A DNA stretch of 64,000 nt, taken from an uncultured Opitutaceae bacterium. Its GTDB lineage: Bacteria; Verrucomicrobiota; Verrucomicrobiia; Opitutales; Opitutaceae. The DNA is taken from the NCBI GenBank assembly GCA_951813085.1, contig OX638348.1:1373627-1437626 (forward strand), read 5' to 3'. Shown one piece after another: positions 53,492 through 61,956 of this stretch. Both the position numbers and the translations under genes were made by a program. How positions within the stretch are numbered: position 1 is the first letter of the stretch; the number at the start of each line of letters is the position of its first letter. The notes below the pieces were generated by a model. It had not been told where the DNA came from, searched no databases, and was given only the letters and a program-made list of their open reading frames with translations.

Positions 53492-54208
53492 TCAAATCTT
53501 CCGAAAGAGAATTTGCAGCAGGAAGGCGAGGGCGTGTCGCATGTTGGTCGTACTCCCGGGAATTTCTCTCCAATCGATAGGAAGGGTCGAAATTTCTAGG
53601 CCTTGATTCTTGGCCGCCAATAGAAGCTCTAAGTCGAATGCATAGCCATTCTGACGCAGAGTGTCGCGGGCATTTTGGTAGAACGCGCGTGGCAAGGCCT
53701 TAAGTCCGCATTGCGTATCCGTAACCTGAATATCATATCGCTTATTGATTAGCGTATTGAATCCTTTCGCGATCATCTTTCGAGAAAGCGTTCGCTCCAA
53801 ATTCCGATTTCCTTTGGCCTGACGAATCGCTATATGGATCCGTTTCGCATTTCCATCGGAGCCCACGGTTTCCAAAAATCGAACGGTTTCTTTTGCTGAG
53901 GCCGCTCCATCCGCGTCGACAAAAGCCAGGATATCGTAGCCATCCGCTTTATCCCAAGCCGACCGTATCGCGCCGCCTTTGCCTAGGTTTTGGGGCAGCA
54001 GTCGCGGTGGATGCACGAAGGGGAAACGCATGCGGGCATCGAAGGCGATGCCTTTCAAGGCAGCTTGCTCCTCTTCGAGCGAGCCATCGTCGACCAGCTG
54101 AATATCGATCTCCGAACCAGACGCATCGATGCGCTGGCAAAGCTCGGGAAGGAACTTTGGGAGCCGCTTCTGCTCGCAGTAGCACGGGATGACGAGAAGG
54201 GTTTTCAT
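53492..54208 (-). CDS. Family 2 glycosyltransferase (DPM1-like)
   Basis: The protein has 238 residues. The GT2 opening (TLLVIPCYCEQKRLPKFLPEL), LGKGGAIRSAWDKADGYDILAFVDADGA with the DxD metal site, and DTQCGLKALPR in the middle match the dolichyl-phosphate mannose/glucose synthase type (DPM1-like). These enzymes load a sugar onto a lipid phosphate. There is no membrane anchor. It lies 4 nt downstream of apbE and is the last gene of a three-gene operon. The large membrane protein at 55151-56668 may be the enzyme that uses such a lipid-linked sugar. Confidence 0.87.
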   Translation of the reverse strand: MKTLLVIPCYCEQKRLPKFLPELCQRIDASGSEIDIQLVDDGSLEEEQAALKGIAFDARMRFPFVHPPRLLPQNLGKGGAIRSAWDKADGYDILAFVDADGAASAKETVRFLETVGSDGNAKRIHIAIRQAKGNRNLERTLSRKMIAKGFNTLINKRYDIQVTDTQCGLKALPRAFYQNARDTLRQNGYAFDLELLLAAKNQGLEISTLPIDWREIPGSTTNMRHALAFLLQILFRKI

Positions 54209-54212
54209 GGTT

Positions 54213-55148
54213 TCAAGAGGATGCCTTGAAAAAGGAACCGAAATATTGGCTCTGCTCTGCGCTATACAAGGCGAAAGAGACAGTAGGCTCCTCCCGATCT
54301 ACTACCTGGGCCAATGTTTCGCCATCCATCAGGAGACTGGCGGTGCTGGCTGCATCGGCGAACGCTGCATTACGAGCATGTGCATAGCTACGATTCCACA
54401 GGGAGCCCTCAGAACGCGATTCGGGATCGACGACATGGCTGCCCTGAAAGAGCTCCCCCGAACTCGCCAAGGCCTCCCCTTCCCTTAGGGAGACTGCGAG
54501 AGGGGAGGAGTCTAAACCAATGGAAAGCTTCCACGCTGAAGCTCCCTTTGGAGGCGAGAGAGCGAGGAATGAGCTCCCTCCTGACTCGATGAGCCCACCA
54601 TCCAGTTCCCACTCCCGAAACAGAGCGGCGAGTCGATCCAACGCATAGCCTTTTCCAATGCCGCCTAAATCGAGTAGGGGACCCTCTCGGAGCTTGTGAA
54701 TCGTGTTGTTAGGCTCGTCCAAAGCGATCACGGGCTCCGAATCAGACGCTTCATCTTCGGCTAAACCCTTTAGGTGGGCTAGTTCGGCCCGCTGCCCTTT
54801 TTGGTCGATAGCCACTTGGCCGAGGAAAGGATGAAATTTTCCATTCAATCGAGCGCTGGCGTCGAATGCCTGCAGGAGGCAGTCGACCATGTCCTGCGTC
54901 ACGCGCACGGTTTCGCCCGCTTTGGCTCGGTTGATTCGGGAGGTATCGCTGTACTCGACATAGAGGCTCAGGCGTTCCTCGATTTTGCCTAGCAGCTCTT
55001 CCGCCTCCATCACGGCGGAATCCATGAGTCGCGGCGAGGGGCCTAGTAGATGGAACGAAAACGCGCAGGCCATCGCCTCGACCGAATAGGAACGTATAGA
55101 ATCCACGTCAGAGTAGTGAGCGGATATGGCCTGGGTGGAATCGTCCAT
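54213..55148 (-). CDS. apbE: FAD:protein FMN transferase (ApbE)
   Basis: The protein has 311 residues. Typical segments are SVEAMACAFSFHLLG, EERLSLYVEYSDTSRINRA, LLDLGGIGKGYALDRLA and the GLIESGGSSFLAL strand, then EALASSGELFQGSHVVDP and DAASTASLLM with the metal-binding aspartate. ApbE attaches FMN to Ser or Thr of flavoproteins such as Nqr or Rnf subunits. No such target gene is in this window. No signal peptide is obvious, although ApbE is usually exported. It starts 2 nt after the stop of the upstream membrane gene. Confidence 0.9.
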   Translation of the reverse strand: MDDSTQAISAHYSDVDSIRSYSVEAMACAFSFHLLGPSPRLMDSAVMEAEELLGKIEERLSLYVEYSDTSRINRAKAGETVRVTQDMVDCLLQAFDASARLNGKFHPFLGQVAIDQKGQRAELAHLKGLAEDEASDSEPVIALDEPNNTIHKLREGPLLDLGGIGKGYALDRLAALFREWELDGGLIESGGSSFLALSPPKGASAWKLSIGLDSSPLAVSLREGEALASSGELFQGSHVVDPESRSEGSLWNRSYAHARNAAFADAASTASLLMDGETLAQVVDREEPTVSFALYSAEQSQYFGSFFKASS

Positions 55149-55150
55149 TG

Positions 55151-56668
55151 CTAGCGCGTTTCCATGAATGCGTCCCAGAGCTCCTTACGTATCCAGCACT
55201 CTAGCAAAACGTTCTCCCGCAATCCGTGGTATTCGGGAATGTGGGTATCGCCCAGCGAAGGTGACAGTGTCCCCGTGGGTCCGATAACGATGTCCAAGGC
55301 GGGCATTTGGGCAGGATCCGGCCAGTAGCCGACCGTGTCATTCTCGCGGAGATACCAGGGAAGAGGCCAGGCGTTGTCCTCGCCCCCGACGGCGATTGAG
55401 AGCTGCGTTTCAGGATCGAGCGCATCGATGTCTTCGATCCGGTCTACCAGCTTCTGGAATTGGGAGGACGTATGCTGATAGATATAGGGATTGCGGGAAT
55501 CCGCGGCGTAGCGCTTGACGAGCTGAGTCGTTTGATACTGTTCGCCAAGCAAGTAGAGGGCAACTCCGATTCCGGCGTAGCGAATCCATTGGTTTGCCCG
55601 TGAAGCGACTATCGTGCTGAACGTATAGCCTACTGCCACGCTTAAGGATGCGTAGGAAGTGAGCATTAGCCACGGCGTTTTGTAGGGAATAATTGAATAT
55701 AGAATAAAGCAGACGGCTCCGTAGTGGACCGTTGCCTGAATCGACTTAGGGGCGTTGGCGCGATTGATGACCAGTAGAGCGAATCCAACTAAGCCTAGGA
55801 TCACCATGGGCGCCTCTCCCCAACGAATGCCTTCCGCAGTATGTGGCCAGAATAGGGAAAGGTAGTAGAACACGGACTTCTCGTGTCCAGCTCCCTGAGA
55901 GCGTTCCGCGTAGTTTACGAAAGCCGCTACGCTATCTATGAGCTGACTGAAGTCCGTGAAAGCGGCAGAATAGAACAGAACCCAACCGAAAGCGAAGGCG
56001 CCGATTGCGATGGCGATCAGTTGAAGCCGGAAGCGTTCGGCCAACGCGTAATAATCGAACGGTTTTTCTTGGATCGCTAGAGTGGCCGCAAGAATGGCCA
56101 CGATATGGATAATGGCTGGCTCCTTGGTTGCGAAGAACGCCGCAGCCCAAAGCCCGCACCGCATCGCTTTGTATCCGTTGGGTGAGCTCCAGTAAGTCAA
56201 GGTGGCGTAAAGAAGGATGAATCCAAGCAGGACGAACAACGCTTCCTGTATAAAGTATGCCCCATAGATAACGGGAAAGGGGGAAAGCGCGAAAAAACCT
56301 GCGGCTAGCAGAGAGGCAAGATGTGGTTTGCGAGAGCCAAATAGGAAGAGGGCCAGCAAAGCCACGCTTGATAGGATGGGTACGAGCCTGAGATTGCTGC
56401 GGTTGAACTCCGAGGCATCGATGCCTACGAAGAGATTGACGATGGCGTTCAATCGATAGAGCAGGGGTCCGTGCTTGTCTTCCGGATCGTATTGGTAGCG
56501 CCCCGTCTCCATGAGCTCCCAAAGCTGATAAGCTTGCACGGCTTCGTCGGAGTGAAGGATACGCGCTTCCGAGTTTTGGATACGCAAAGCGATTCCCCCC
56601 GCAATCACTAACAGACCAAGGAAAATGTAGATGTAGTAGGACGTTTTGTCGGACAAGTTGATAGGCAT
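55151..56668 (-). CDS. Multi-pass membrane glycosyltransferase-like protein (TIGR03663/Agl23 type)
   Basis: From ATG at 56668 the protein has 505 residues; the frame is open to 56701. About 12 membrane helices are visible. After the first helix the segment ARILHSDEAVQAYQLWELM carries the acidic pair typical of GT39/GT83-type enzymes, followed by KHGPLLYRLNAI. This matches the TIGR03663 family, described in archaea as flippase activity-associated Agl23. Such enzymes use lipid-linked sugars on the outer side of the membrane. It leads the operon with apbE and the GT2 gene. Confidence 0.75.
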   Translation of the reverse strand: MPINLSDKTSYYIYIFLGLLVIAGGIALRIQNSEARILHSDEAVQAYQLWELMETGRYQYDPEDKHGPLLYRLNAIVNLFVGIDASEFNRSNLRLVPILSSVALLALFLFGSRKPHLASLLAAGFFALSPFPVIYGAYFIQEALFVLLGFILLYATLTYWSSPNGYKAMRCGLWAAAFFATKEPAIIHIVAILAATLAIQEKPFDYYALAERFRLQLIAIAIGAFAFGWVLFYSAAFTDFSQLIDSVAAFVNYAERSQGAGHEKSVFYYLSLFWPHTAEGIRWGEAPMVILGLVGFALLVINRANAPKSIQATVHYGAVCFILYSIIPYKTPWLMLTSYASLSVAVGYTFSTIVASRANQWIRYAGIGVALYLLGEQYQTTQLVKRYAADSRNPYIYQHTSSQFQKLVDRIEDIDALDPETQLSIAVGGEDNAWPLPWYLRENDTVGYWPDPAQMPALDIVIGPTGTLSPSLGDTHIPEYHGLRENVLLECWIRKELWDAFMETR

Positions 56669-56762
56669 CCAAGGTAGCGGCCGATCTCCGAGCCGCCACA
56701 AAATAATTCAGAGGCACTGATCTCACGATCAACGCTGCGGGCGGATGCTTCGAATTCAGGCA

Positions 56763-56798
56763 TAAAAAACGCGTCCTGAGACGGATCTCGGGACGCGT
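56763..56798 (-). terminator. Intrinsic terminator after the discoidin gene
   Basis: A 13-bp stem (56769-56781 with 56786-56798, one G-U pair) closes a 4-base loop. On the minus strand it is followed by a run of six T's. It lies 24 nt beyond the stop of the discoidin-domain gene. Confidence 0.88.
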
Positions 56799-56821
56799 GA
56801 TTAAATTCGTTGGCGTGGCGA

Positions 56822-57481
56822 CTATTGAGTGCCGAATACTTCGACTTCAACGAAGTGATTCATCTCGTTGCTGGTATTGCCGGCGCCGTAGATGCGGACG
56901 TAACGTCCCTTGCTCGCCTTCGCGTCGACGAGCTTTCCTTCGTTGGTTTCCAAATAGGCCTTATCGGTGCCTTTTCCGAAGCCAGACGAGTTGTCATGGT
57001 CGTTGTTGAATACCGTGGTAACGCCGCTTTCGAAGCTGTCGTCATCCGAGATCTGAACGATCACGTCATGGTAGGCGCGCTTCTGCGTGTGGAAGTGCCA
57101 AATCGCGACTCCGTAGATCGTAGAAGTCGATTCAAGGTCTAGCTGGATCCACTGCGTTCCGGGAGCGAGCTCCACGAAGTAGCCTTCCTCGGACTCCTTG
57201 TCCCCATCTGTGATGTAGTCGAGGCCGCCGATAATGGGGAAGTCGTCGCTCGAAGTGACTTCCTTGCCGTCTGCCAAGTTGGTGGTGCCTTCCGGTACCA
57301 TGATAGTGGGGCGCGGCGTACCGGGCGCTTCCAGGTGAGGCAGATTCACTTGAACGGGAGTACCGATCAAGAAGGGTGGAGGAAATTCGATCTCCAAAGC
57401 CTTTTTCCCACCGTGATGGGCGGCGAATGCCGAAACGGAAAGAGCCGCAACGGCGATTATTGAAATGAGTTTCTTTGTCAT
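56822..57481 (-). CDS. Exported discoidin (F5/8 type C)-like domain protein
   Basis: The protein has 219 residues with a signal peptide (ISIIAVAALSVSAFAAHHG). The rest fits one discoidin-like beta-sandwich: TNLADGKEVTSSDDFPIIGG, YITDGDK, then TQWIQLDLESTSTIYGVAIWHFH and GRYVRIYGAGNTSNEMNHFVEVEVFG. Such domains bind carbohydrate or lipid at the cell surface. It is the last gene of the minus-strand group DoxX-like, Gfo/Idh, discoidin, and a strong terminator follows. No catalytic residues are seen. Confidence 0.8.
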   Translation of the reverse strand: MTKKLISIIAVAALSVSAFAAHHGGKKALEIEFPPPFLIGTPVQVNLPHLEAPGTPRPTIMVPEGTTNLADGKEVTSSDDFPIIGGLDYITDGDKESEEGYFVELAPGTQWIQLDLESTSTIYGVAIWHFHTQKRAYHDVIVQISDDDSFESGVTTVFNNDHDNSSGFGKGTDKAYLETNEGKLVDAKASKGRYVRIYGAGNTSNEMNHFVEVEVFGTQ

Positions 57482-57527
57482 AATTTCAGATTGGTTGAAT
57501 AATAGTATTGAAGAATGAAATACAGGC

Positions 57528-58877
57528 CTATACTTCGAAGTCTTCCTTGGTGAATTCCAATGTCTTGCGAGCAGCGACCGCTTCGTTTACGCGGAAGATG
57601 GCCATTTCACTCTTGAAGGTGTGCTCGCCATCGGAGTTGAGCTTGACGTTGCTATCTTTGATAGCCGCGAAGAAGTTCTCCAGGTGAGGAGTGTGCGGTT
57701 TCTTGTCGAGTACGATTGGGATTTCGTAGGCATCCGGTGGAGCCGACTCGCGAACGTCGACCTTGGTCTGCACCTTCGCTTCCGCGGCTTCTTCCTTGCG
57801 GATAAAGCCTTTGCTTGCCCAGTCGTCCCATGAAGGAGCGCTGGCTTCGCGGTACATTTTCGTGAAGGCTGGATTCTCGGACATGCGCAAGGCGCCTTGG
57901 TCGCCCATGAAATACTCGTAGTATCCGCCACCAGCTCCAGTCGTCGCCAAGGTTTGGTAGAAGGCGCGAGCGGGGCCGTTTGGCGTGTCGTACTCGTAGA
58001 TCGCCATCACGTTGTCGTACCATTGGCGATCTGGGTAGTAGTCGTGTCCTCCACTTGCCATGACGCTTTTCGGCAGGGCATCGAAGAACCAGTTGAAAAT
58101 GTCGATCTGGTGAGATCCCAAATCGGAGATGGGGCCACCGCTGAGATCGCGGAACCAGCGCCAATTGAGGAACTGCTCCATGTTCTCAAAGCCATTCTTC
58201 TCCAGCACGTCTTGCTCGACAGCGATACGCGGATTCACTTCGCGGAAGGGCTTAGCAGAGCGATTCCACTGGCCATTCGCGGTGGTGAAACGGCCCATGA
58301 GCTCGGCGCGCTTAGTCAGATTGTAGTAGGCGTGCAGGTAGCGTGGATTACTACGGCGTTGGTGGCCGATTTGCAGGAGCTGACCGGTTTCTTTAGCTGT
58401 GTGCACCATCGAGCGCGCTTCATCCGGCGTCTTTGCCATCATCTTTTCGCAATACACGTGAAGGCCAGCCTTCAAGCAGGCATTGGTGTGGCGCGCATGC
58501 CAGAAGTCCGGCGTAGCTATGATGACCGCGTCCAGGTCGAGTTCGTCCTTAGCTGCGATGAGCTCCTCGCAATCGAAATACCACTTCAATTCCGGGCTCA
58601 CTTTGCGGAGAGCGCTACGGCACTTGCCGATGCTGTTCTTCCAAATATCGCATACGGCAACGATGTGAAAGGGCGGGTTCTCGATCTCCAGCATCGAAGT
58701 CGTCAGCACTTCGCCCTGCTTGCCATAACCTAGAATGGCGAGGTTAATCTTCCCGTTCGGGGAAGACTGGGCCTTCATGATGGAAGGCGCTAGAAGAATG
58801 CCTCCGCTAGCGAGGGCGCTCGTCTTGAGGAACTGGCGACGACCTACGGAAGTCGTTGAATCGGAAGGGTTATTCAT
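57528..58877 (-). CDS. Tat-exported Gfo/Idh/MocA family oxidoreductase
   Basis: The protein has 449 residues. The N-terminus is a twin-arginine signal (GRRQFLKTSALASGGILLA), so it is exported folded with its cofactor. The Rossmann domain begins INLAILGYGKQGE; the conserved segment is HVYCEKMMAKTPDEAR. The C-terminal domain has ISDLGSHQIDIFNWFF with the family histidine. Exported Gfo/Idh enzymes of this type are common in Verrucomicrobia and Planctomycetes and probably act on sugars in the periplasm. The gene lies between the DoxX-like and discoidin genes. Confidence 0.88.
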   Translation of the reverse strand: MNNPSDSTTSVGRRQFLKTSALASGGILLAPSIMKAQSSPNGKINLAILGYGKQGEVLTTSMLEIENPPFHIVAVCDIWKNSIGKCRSALRKVSPELKWYFDCEELIAAKDELDLDAVIIATPDFWHARHTNACLKAGLHVYCEKMMAKTPDEARSMVHTAKETGQLLQIGHQRRSNPRYLHAYYNLTKRAELMGRFTTANGQWNRSAKPFREVNPRIAVEQDVLEKNGFENMEQFLNWRWFRDLSGGPISDLGSHQIDIFNWFFDALPKSVMASGGHDYYPDRQWYDNVMAIYEYDTPNGPARAFYQTLATTGAGGGYYEYFMGDQGALRMSENPAFTKMYREASAPSWDDWASKGFIRKEEAAEAKVQTKVDVRESAPPDAYEIPIVLDKKPHTPHLENFFAAIKDSNVKLNSDGEHTFKSEMAIFRVNEAVAARKTLEFTKEDFEV

Positions 58878-58899
58878 AAATTGGGATAGATTTAGGTTC

Positions 58900-59433
58900 T
58901 TATTTTTCGACCACTGCGAATCGATTATGTTTCACGAGCAGAAGGGCGGCGACGGTAAGCGCTACGTGCATTCCGAGCCACGCAATTCCGGCGTCCTGCT
59001 TCAAGAGTATCAAGCCAACTGATAGGCTGGCCCAGATCAGTCCTGAGACGAATAGGGCGATGCGAGAGTAGATTCCGGCGAGAATCATAATGCCGACAGC
59101 AACCAGAGCGTAGCCCAGCAATCCTGAATAGATTGTGAGGGCGAAGCCCGGCATCAGTGGCTCTTTCGCCAGCTCATTGTAGAGCGGCTCCGGAACACCG
59201 CTATAGTGTGAAAATCCATACTCCTTGACCTTCATCTCGGTTACAAGACCCGGAATGGCAGGACCGCCTCCTGTATCCATTGGGACTTCCTTAGTAACGG
59301 TGGCCGAGAACTTTTCGATTCCGGTAATGAAAGCGCGGAGCCCGAGCCACACGCGTAGAATGAGATACGCGAACGATGATGCGGGATCTAGGTTATTGCT
59401 TGAGGTTTCGCTGGAGGAGGGTGAATCAGTCAT
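58900..59433 (-). CDS. DoxX-like membrane protein
   Basis: The protein has 177 residues with about four membrane helices: SFAYLILRVWLGLRAFITGIEKF, LTIYSGLLGYALVAVGIMIL, IALFVSGLIWASLSVGLILL and LGMHVALTVAALLLV. The loop after the first helix is long and extracytoplasmic. The arrangement resembles the DoxX/DoxD family, linked to quinone-dependent redox reactions. It lies 22 nt upstream of the Tat-exported Gfo/Idh gene and may pass electrons from it to the membrane quinone pool; that link is inference. Confidence 0.72.
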   Translation of the reverse strand: MTDSPSSSETSSNNLDPASSFAYLILRVWLGLRAFITGIEKFSATVTKEVPMDTGGGPAIPGLVTEMKVKEYGFSHYSGVPEPLYNELAKEPLMPGFALTIYSGLLGYALVAVGIMILAGIYSRIALFVSGLIWASLSVGLILLKQDAGIAWLGMHVALTVAALLLVKHNRFAVVEK

Positions 59434-59813
59434 TTTATGTTACCCAATAGGTCTGGGCTCGGTTCATGTCCAGAATAGAAGTGCCTATTCCGGCGTCTGA
59501 TTTATAAACCGTTACATTTTAGCTGTCAGTGTCAATTTTGGACGAATTGAGAACGGTTCTATTCATTAATAATGGAAATAATTCCCAAATGGGCACTGAA
59601 TCTAACCCTCAATAGAATGATTGTAGGTCTACACACCCGACTTAATTGGAATCGCCTCTCCGCTGGGCGAGCGTGGATCCCGTGCCTGCGACGGTGATGA
59701 ATTCGAGTGCAGCTTAAGGTCTCAGCCAATCTTTGACCCTCTATTCTAAACAATTTCCATTTTCCTGACTTTCGGTCTTTTCATTCCCCGGCAAACTCCC
59801 ATAGCAAAAGGGG
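59434..59813. other. Divergent intergenic stretch
   Basis: These 380 nt lie between the DoxX-like gene (minus) and the AICAR transformylase gene (plus). They must hold both promoters, but I see no strong -35/-10 pair and no credible gene. The part near 59540-59640 is AT-rich. Confidence 0.5.
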
Positions 59814-60977
59814 ATGATCTCCCTCCGCTACGGCGCCAATCCCCATCAAACCGAAGCGTCTCTTCAACTGCCCGATCCATCGCCGCTGAAGATTCTCAAC
59901 GGAGCGCCGGGCTTCATCAACATGCTCGACGCGCTGACATCCTGGCAGCTGGTACGCGAGCTCAAGGAAGCCACGGGAAAAGCCTCTGCCGCATCCTACA
60001 AGCACGTCAGTCCAGCTGGGGCGGCCATCGCCAAGCCCATCGACGACGCGTTTAAGGAATCGCAATTTCTGAAGACGACTGATTTCTCAGAGGTCGCCAG
60101 CGCTTATGTGCGAGCGCGGGGCGGGGACCGTCTTTGCTCGTTCGGCGACGTGCTAGCAGTGAGCGATACGGTCGACGTAAGCTTGGCTCAGTTTCTGAAA
60201 ACAGAAGTATCCGACCTAATTATAGCGCCCGGATACGAGCCCGAGGCTCTCGAAATCCTGAAAGCTAAGAAGAAGGGCGGCTTCGTCATACTTGAGATCG
60301 ACTACGATTTCATGCCCGAAGGAATGGAGTCACGAGAGCTATTTGGACTCGGACTTAGTCAAACGCGCAACAGCCGCCTAATTACCAAGGCGGATCTGGC
60401 CAATGTCGTCTCCAAGAACAAGTCGATTTCCGACGAGACGATCGAGACATTGCTCGTAGCCGCGATTTCCTTGAAATACACGCAGTCGAATTCAATCAGC
60501 GTCGCCTACGACGGACAGATCGTTGGGATCGGGGCCGGCCAGCAATCGCGCATCCACTGTACGCGTCTTGCTTGCGACAAGGCAGACAAGTGGTTCCTGC
60601 AGCGACACCCCAAGGTACGCGGGCTCGATTTCAAAGAGGGGACTAAGAAGGTGGACAAGACCAACCTCATCGACCAATTCCTGCTCTGGGACTCGCTCAG
60701 CGCGACCGAAGAGGAAATGATGCTCCAGAATTTCAATACGCGTCCGGAACCGATTTCACGCGAGGAACGCATCGAGTGGAACCGTCAGCACAAGGACATC
60801 TGTCTCGGCAGCGATGCGTTTATCCCGTTCAGGGACAACATCGATCGCGCCAGCCGCTCCAATATCCAGCATGTCGTAGAAACAGGAGGCTCCCTGCGTA
60901 CGGAATTCATCGTAGAAGCCTGCGATCAATACGATATGACCCTGACGCATACCGGCATACGAAGCTTCTTGCACTAG
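59814..60977 (+). CDS. Stand-alone AICAR transformylase (PurH formyltransferase domain)
   Basis: The protein has 387 residues. It begins at once with LRYGANPHQ, the start of the AICAR formyltransferase domain, and has the catalytic Lys63-His64 pair in YKHVSPAG, then IGAGQQSRIHC near residue 240 and GSDAFIPFRDNID near the end. The enzyme transfers the formyl group from 10-formyl-THF to AICAR in purine synthesis. The usual N-terminal IMP cyclohydrolase domain of PurH is absent, so the last step must be encoded elsewhere. AAGGGG directly touches the ATG, which is too close for a normal ribosome binding site. Confidence 0.9.
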   Translation: MISLRYGANPHQTEASLQLPDPSPLKILNGAPGFINMLDALTSWQLVRELKEATGKASAASYKHVSPAGAAIAKPIDDAFKESQFLKTTDFSEVASAYVRARGGDRLCSFGDVLAVSDTVDVSLAQFLKTEVSDLIIAPGYEPEALEILKAKKKGGFVILEIDYDFMPEGMESRELFGLGLSQTRNSRLITKADLANVVSKNKSISDETIETLLVAAISLKYTQSNSISVAYDGQIVGIGAGQQSRIHCTRLACDKADKWFLQRHPKVRGLDFKEGTKKVDKTNLIDQFLLWDSLSATEEEMMLQNFNTRPEPISREERIEWNRQHKDICLGSDAFIPFRDNIDRASRSNIQHVVETGGSLRTEFIVEACDQYDMTLTHTGIRSFLH

Positions 60978-61283
60978 TTTTTAGACTGTTTTGCCCACGA
61001 ATTGCACAAATAGGCACGAATTCTCAAAGAGAGCATGTGGCGTAAAACCCACGTACATAGTGAGATAAGCAACATATTCAGCTATTAGATGCTTATCAGG
61101 CTTTGATCCAGGGATATGAGGAGGGTGGATTGTAAAAAAGCCATCTCGACCCAAGTATCTTAATTAGACATAATATCCATTGTGCGAAATAGAGTAATTC
61201 TAGGGGGAATCGTAAGCTACCAGTGAATTAGGATGATTGAAGAATAACATCAGGAGAAATTTCATTCCATTGCGGTCTGAGCA
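60978..61283. other. AT-rich intergenic stretch
   Basis: These 306 nt follow the AICAR transformylase gene and lead to the IS256-type remnant. I see no gene, RNA or strong promoter. Composition shifts to AT-rich here, marking the edge of the accessory patch. Confidence 0.5.
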
Positions 61284-61541
61284 ATGAGGAGCCTCTGCAA
61301 GGCCCCGACAGCCGAGGCCGCCAAGCTGGCCCTGGACCAGTTCCGGTCCAAGCGCGACGAGCGCTTCCCCGCGATCGGCAGAAGCTGGGAGGCGCATTGG
61401 GAGAGCGCGACCCCGTTCTTCGACTGCCCCGAGGACATCGGCAAGGTCATATGCGCCGCCAGCGCCGGCGAGCCCCTCAACAGCTCGTCCAGGAAGATCA
61501 GCCGCAACCGTAACCTCTTCCCGACCACGGGCCCGCTCTAA
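61284..61541 (+). pseudogene. IS256-family transposase remnant
   Basis: The 85 residues match only the middle to late part of IS256-type (Mutator) transposases: AKLALDQFRSKRDERFPAI, then SWEAHWESATPFFDCPEDIGKVI, then SAGEPLNSSSRKISRNRNLFP, which aligns with the family's region around NAIESLN..RK..K.R..FP. The N-terminal DDE part and the C-terminal tail are missing. The fragment is GC-rich, unlike the AT-rich DNA around it, so it came from another source. No inverted repeats were seen at its ends. Confidence 0.72.
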
Positions 61542-61629
61542 TCATTCTCTTCGCAATGGCCTCGACTTGCCTAGGGCATGGCGGTAGGACTGATTCGCGA
61601 GGAGGGCACAACGATAGGAAGAACGGTGG

Positions 61630-61860
61630 CTATATCCCATCAAGCAATTTGGAAGAATTTACGCCCAGAGATTTGTTCAGGCGCACCAGAGTAGTAATCA
61701 GAATATTCGTTTGCCCTGCTTCAATCTTCTGAACCGTTCGAACGTTCAACTCAGCCAGTTCGGCAAGACGCTCCTGGGTCATTCCCTGAGACGATCGAAC
61801 CTGTCTAAGATTGGCTCCAAAGGCCTTGAGCTGGGCTTCGATATCTTCTCCGGTTGACAC
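61630..61860 (-). CDS. XRE-family helix-turn-helix regulator
   Basis: The protein has 76 residues from a GTG start with AGGG a few nt upstream. The Cro/CI-type HTH is clear: FGANLRQVRSSQGMTQERLAELAELNVRTVQKIEAG in consecutive parts, then ILITTLVRLNKSLGVNSSKLL. It is DNA-binding domain only. It is divergent from the unknown gene at 61957, and palindromic DNA lies between them. Likely roles are self-repression and control of the divergent gene. Confidence 0.88.
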   Translation of the reverse strand: MSTGEDIEAQLKAFGANLRQVRSSQGMTQERLAELAELNVRTVQKIEAGQTNILITTLVRLNKSLGVNSSKLLDGI

Positions 61861-61872
61861 GCCCTGTTATGG

Positions 61873-61896
61873 CGTGTTTCTAACACAGTGAACACG
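61873..61896. promoter_or_regulatory. Candidate XRE operator
   Basis: CGTGTT (61873-61878) pairs with AACACG (61891-61896), and GTGTT/AACAC with a 3-nt spacer (61874-61886) gives a second palindrome. Together they form three GTGTT-type half-sites in front of the XRE start codon. Confidence 0.4.
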
Positions 61897-61956
61897 GCAC
61901 AAAAGGGCGTAAGACTTATCCCTAGCCCAAAGCCCATTTTGGGGCATCAACTGAGA

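Noticed and set aside
55932..56732. 266-codon minus-strand ORF inside the membrane glycosyltransferase-like gene
   Set aside because: Alternative frame of a clear multi-helix protein; no independent motif.
57897..58733. 278-codon plus-strand ORF opposite the Tat Gfo/Idh gene
   Set aside because: Antisense shadow; the minus-strand product has a full domain and a Tat signal.
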